Source: Candidatus Bathyarchaeota archaeon | Lineage (GTDB): Archaea > Thermoproteota > Bathyarchaeia > Bathyarchaeales > UBA233 | DNA: 9,199 nt | Assembly (NCBI GenBank): GCA_004376975.1 | Contig: SOJA01000207.1 | Coordinates: 1 to 9,199 of the forward strand | Direction of reading: 5' to 3' | In this document: positions 6,714 through 9,199 of the stretch, one piece after another | Layout of the letters: every line of letters begins with the position of its first letter | Numbering within the stretch: position 1 is the first letter of the stretch | Notes under the pieces: model-generated | Database searches by the model: none | What the model was told of the DNA's origin: nothing | Seen by the model: only the letters and a program-made list of their open reading frames with translations | Program-made: the position numbers and the translations under genes

Positions 6714-7715
6714 ATGGAAGAAATAATAATAAAAGCTGAAAACTTAAAGAAATGGTTTCCCGTAAAAGTAGGGTTCTTCCGAAGTGTTTTTTCGAAAGAG
6801 GAACTTTTCGTACGTGCGGTAGATGATATTTCCTTTAGTATAAGAAAAGGTGAGATTTTCGGTTTAGCCGGAGAAAGCGGTAGCGGAAAAACCACAACAG
6901 GAAGACTTGTACTCAGACTAATTGAAGCCACCGGTGGAAAAACTTACTTCCACGGCAAAGACATTACATCAATTTCTGAAAGCGAAATGAAACCGATACG
7001 ACGAAACATGCAGATTATCTTTCAAGACCCATACGAATCATTGAATCCGAGGATGACCGTTGGCGACATCGTTGCCGAGCCTCTTAGACTTCTAACATCA
7101 TCCGGATCCAAAGAAGTTGAGAGAAAAGTAAGTCAAATGTTGGAAGACGTGGAGTTAACGCCTGCCAGCGAGTTTATTCTAAGGTTCCCTCATGAGTTAA
7201 GTGGTGGACAAAGGCAAAGAGTTGCTGTAGCCAGAGCGTTTATCGTTGACCCTGAATTCATAGTTGCGGACGAGCCAGTATCCATGCTGGACGTATCAAT
7301 AAGAGCTGAGATCCTTCAGCTCATGATAGCGCTAGTTCAGAAACGCGGCGCTTCCTTTTTGTACATTACTCACGACTTGGCGCTTTCGCGTCACATGTGT
7401 GACCGCCTCGCCATTATGTACCTGGGAAAAATCATGGAGATGGGTGACACCGAGAAAGTAATCTTTGAACCTCTTCATCCCTACACGAAAGCATTAATCG
7501 AAGCAGTGCCGGTGCCTGACCCAACAGCAAAACGTGTCGACACCGTTATTAAAGGTGAAATTCCCAGTCCCATTAACCCACCTTCCGGATGCAGATTCCA
7601 CACCCGATGTCCTGCTTACATAGGAGACATATGCCGAACTAAAGAGCCACAGATAATTGACATAGGGAAAAAACACTACGTTGCATGCCACCTCTACGGC
7701 ACAAAGAAGAAATAG
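6714..7715 (+). CDS. dppF: Peptide/nickel-type ABC transporter ATPase, DppF/OppF type
   Basis: Second cytoplasmic ATPase, expected to pair with the DppD-type subunit. The 333-residue protein has KWFPV and FFRSVFSK near the start, the usual DppF/OppF N-terminal extension. It continues with Walker A GESGSGKTT (53-61), Q-loop Gln 104 in IIFQDPYESLNPRMTV, signature LSGGQRQRV (162-170), Walker B FIVADEP (182-188) with Glu 187, D-loop VSMLDVS and H-loop His 220. The C-terminal region repeats the HPYTKALIEAVPVPDP block and the cysteine set at 293, 299, 307 and 325, a likely metal- or cluster-binding site as in the partner. The start has a strong GGAGG (6700-6704) nine bases upstream. An overlapping out-of-frame ATG at 6710 soon hits a stop. 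The gene follows its partner by 15 bases in one operon. Confidence 0.95.
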   Translation: MEEIIIKAENLKKWFPVKVGFFRSVFSKEELFVRAVDDISFSIRKGEIFGLAGESGSGKTTTGRLVLRLIEATGGKTYFHGKDITSISESEMKPIRRNMQIIFQDPYESLNPRMTVGDIVAEPLRLLTSSGSKEVERKVSQMLEDVELTPASEFILRFPHELSGGQRQRVAVARAFIVDPEFIVADEPVSMLDVSIRAEILQLMIALVQKRGASFLYITHDLALSRHMCDRLAIMYLGKIMEMGDTEKVIFEPLHPYTKALIEAVPVPDPTAKRVDTVIKGEIPSPINPPSGCRFHTRCPAYIGDICRTKEPQIIDIGKKHYVACHLYGTKKK

Positions 7716-7763
7716 CAAAACCATCCTCCACCAATATTTCTCCCAAGCCAACGCCCACTCTAT

Positions 7764-8417
7764 CTATCTGCGCTTACTCGAACGCCTAGACGGGCGTTTT
7801 GACGTTTTTGCCGCCCAAACAGACAGCGAAGCGCCTCCAACAATCAACACTACGCCAACAGGTAAAAAAACGCCATAAGGATATGTGCGAACAAACACCC
7901 AGAACGCAAGACGCGGCAACTTGCCATCAGGGCGATAATAATACGCTTCTGCCATAGCAATTCCAAAAGTATAAACGATTGCAGTATAATTACCAGCATA
8001 CTTTGCTACTCCACCTATGTCCGGCGGAGCACCATAAAAACCTCCGCGAAGCTCGCCAACAGTCAAACCATCAGCCTTTGACTCAAGAGTAACGTTGAGC
8101 CGCGGTGCCGAGGGATTTTTGAAATCAACTCGAAGAGTAGTGTTACCACCCTCTGGGTCAATTATACTAACCCAAATTGTGGCGCTAACCTGCTCGCCAT
8201 TAGGAACAAACTCCATGTTAGGCATAGCAAATGCTACAAACAGTCTTTCACCTCCAGCAAACTGGGCAGAGGTTTCCCACTCTCCATAAGGAGCGTTTTC
8301 AACCCTCGATCCTTCAACTTCTATGAAGTCAGTTTCAGTGAATTGGTTTGACACTGAAAAAACGATGACCCCGAAAAACAGTATGATAATTCCTAGACTT
8401 AAATGAAGGTTTCTCAT
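7764..8417 (-). CDS. Two-TM membrane protein with extracytoplasmic beta-rich domain, function unknown
   Basis: I do not recognise a named family. The 217-residue protein has an N-terminal TM segment or uncleaved signal (about 6-24, LSLGIIILFFGVIVF). An extracytoplasmic domain (about 25-178) contains strand-like blocks such as ERLFVAFAMPNMEF, QVSATIWVSIIDP and TLRVDFKNP, and NxT/S sites (NTT, NVT, NYT) that could be N-glycosylated. A second TM segment (about 181-203, VFLPVGVVLIVGGASLSVW) and an arginine/lysine-rich cytoplasmic tail (204-217) follow. The ATG at 8417 is supported by GGTGAT (minus strand, 8421-8426) three bases upstream. The gene is convergent with dppF and divergent from the cohesin-like gene. 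A link to the transporter or cell surface is suggested only by position. Confidence 0.8.
   Translation of the reverse strand: MRNLHLSLGIIILFFGVIVFSVSNQFTETDFIEVEGSRVENAPYGEWETSAQFAGGERLFVAFAMPNMEFVPNGEQVSATIWVSIIDPEGGNTTLRVDFKNPSAPRLNVTLESKADGLTVGELRGGFYGAPPDIGGVAKYAGNYTAIVYTFGIAMAEAYYYRPDGKLPRLAFWVFVRTYPYGVFLPVGVVLIVGGASLSVWAAKTSKRPSRRSSKRR
7781..7800 (+). terminator. Possible terminator of the ATPase unit
   Basis: AACGCC (7781-7786), loop TAGACG, GGCGTT (7793-7798) forms a 6-bp stem ending in TTTT on the plus strand, 65 bases after the dppF stop. It lies inside the 3' end of the convergent minus-strand gene, so the hairpin could also be a by-product of coding sequence. The T-run is short. 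Confidence 0.35.
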
Positions 8418-8466
8418 CGAATCACCTTAACGGTCGTTGAGACAATTGAAGACGCTTGCAGTATTG

Positions 8467-8480
8467 AATTTAAACCTTTC
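8467..8480 (-). promoter_or_regulatory. TATA box of the minus-strand membrane-protein gene
   Basis: On the minus strand GAAAGG (BRE-like) is followed by TTTAAATT (8467-8474), about 50 bases before the ATG at 8417. Initiation is expected near 8445. Confidence 0.5.
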
Positions 8481-8508
8481 TAACCCTAAGCATATGTGCG
8501 TTTTCCTG

Positions 8509-8600
8509 CCCGAGCAAGTTGCGTCGCGACCTTGACTACGGGACAAACCTGTATTGTGCATTTCTCTCTTGAGTGCTGGATGACACATTGTTTCAGGTTT
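8509..8600. repeat. Inverted repeats in the divergent intergenic region
   Basis: The 8418-8697 gap holds two divergent promoters and, between them, two inverted repeats. CCCG (8509-8512) and CGGG (8539-8542) enclose an imperfect stem built on CAAG...CTTG and GTTGC...GCGAC, containing the palindrome GTCGCGAC (8523-8530). Next, AAACCTG (8545-8551) is inverted as CAGGTTT (8594-8600). No open frame or known RNA was recognised here. They could be operators or a structured RNA. Confidence 0.35.
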
Positions 8601-8633
8601 TGTTAGACAGATTAGTGAATAGAGAAATCTTCC

Positions 8634-8650
8634 AGAAACCTTTAATTATA
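8634..8650 (+). promoter_or_regulatory. TATA box of the cohesin-like gene
   Basis: AGAAACC (BRE-like) followed by TTTAATTATA (8641-8650) places initiation near 8670, giving a leader of about 27 bases. That leader carries GGAG at 8684-8687, ten bases before the ATG. Confidence 0.55.
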
Positions 8651-8697
8651 GAAATGATAGTTGTAATAATTGCTGAAGAGAAAGGAGAAAAAAATAG

Positions 8698-9199
8698 ATG
8701 AAACTAAAGATGGAGAAAGCTATTAGCATATTGCTTACATCGACACTTTTGCTCGGCTTATTCGTAGTACTAACACCCTCAGCATTCGCACAGACGACCA
8801 CTGTCAGATTCTATCCTCAGCCCTCACCACAAGCCGAAATCACGAGTAACGGTCAAACGTTCACCGTTGCTTGTGTAATCGAAGACGTTGCAGACCTTGC
8901 AGGTTTGGACATTCAAATGGCATGGAACAAGACTTACCTTTCATACGTAAGTCACACTCAAACCATGACTGTTGAAGACTATCCCGCTGTTCAACCACCA
9001 AGCCCTTACGCAGGAATTATCCACGATCCGCCATTGAAGCTTAAAGACTTAGTAAATACAACAGAGGGAACTTATTGGGCTGCCTTCGCCACCCTTGGAG
9101 GTCCATCCTTCGATGGTGACGGAACAGTCTTCACCATGACTTTCGTGGCAATCAATCTGCCCTTTGGCGTCCCCACAGAGTTCTTCTACACGTATCTGC
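8698..9199 (+). CDS. Secreted protein with N-terminal cohesin-like domain (3' end beyond window)
   Basis: The frame is open from ATG 8698 to the window edge (167 codons seen). Residues 1-31 are a signal peptide (MKLKMEK, long hydrophobic core, cleavage near AFA|Q). The mature part looks like a cohesin fold. It starts with TVRFYPQPSP, then GQTFTVACVIEDVADLAGLDIQMAWNKTYLSYVS, which resembles the family's 'vGetFtvdvnisnvtdLagfqfdltydpsvLevv' pattern. Later come AGIIHDP, GTYWAAFATLGG and GDGTVFTMTFVAIN, matching the family's 'GsGtlatitFkv' strands. Cohesins bind dockerins, and the SBP in this window has a dockerin-like tail. The start is supported by GGAG (8684-8687) and a TATA box at 8641-8650. 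The C-terminal anchor and any further domains lie outside the window. Confidence 0.8.
   Translation, partial: MKLKMEKAISILLTSTLLLGLFVVLTPSAFAQTTTVRFYPQPSPQAEITSNGQTFTVACVIEDVADLAGLDIQMAWNKTYLSYVSHTQTMTVEDYPAVQPPSPYAGIIHDPPLKLKDLVNTTEGTYWAAFATLGGPSFDGDGTVFTMTFVAINLPFGVPTEFFYTYL

Noticed and set aside
7681..7878. Short plus-strand open frame overlapping dppF and the minus-strand membrane gene
   Set aside because: No start signal, no recognisable sequence, and it runs antisense through a well-supported gene.
1..9199. CRISPR array, mobile element, tRNA or defence system
   Set aside because: No regularly spaced repeats, transposase or integrase motifs, terminal inverted repeats, cloverleaf with a T-loop, or nuclease/effector genes were seen.

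Overview
The window reads as archaeal, most likely a Bathyarchaeia-type member of the Thermoproteota. Genes are preceded by archaeal TATA-box/BRE-like promoters (for example CTTAAATA at 2483-2490 and TTATATAT at 5660-5667). Ribosome binding sites are of the GGTGAT/GGAGG type, transcription units end in T-tracts, and exported proteins carry short VDIFD-type dockerin-like repeats. The lineage is inferred from protein style and was not checked by any search.

Most of the window is one peptide/nickel-type (Opp/Dpp, SBP family 5) ABC importer split over three plus-strand units. The first, 39-2303, is an exported substrate-binding protein (SBP) with a C-terminal dockerin-like tail, closed by a C6T8 tract. 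The second, 2533-5078, holds two translationally coupled permeases (DppB and DppC types) with their own promoter and a hairpin/T-tract terminator. The third, 5736-7715, holds two ATPases (DppD and DppF/OppF types), again with their own promoter. A minus-strand gene for a small unrecognised protein (5139-5549) lies between the permease and ATPase units. A second minus-strand gene (7764-8417) encodes a two-TM protein with an extracytoplasmic beta-rich domain. At the right edge a new plus-strand gene (8698 to beyond the window) encodes a secreted protein that begins with a cohesin-like domain.

The most unusual feature is the SBP. Its conserved segments are in the wrong order: the part normally found in the C-terminal half of family-5 SBPs follows the signal peptide directly, and the part that normally starts the mature protein comes after it. 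This is the pattern of a natural circular permutation. The protein has no lipobox and no C-terminal TM anchor but ends in a dockerin-like module, and the same neighbourhood encodes a cohesin-like secreted protein. The DppC-type permease carries an insert of about 195 residues, predicted extracytoplasmic, exactly where the family has a short loop. Together these suggest a non-standard way of holding a permuted SBP at the archaeal surface and coupling it to the permease. That model is inference; the domain order, the insert and the co-location are visible in the sequence.

No RNA genes, CRISPR arrays, transposases, defence genes or phage genes were seen.
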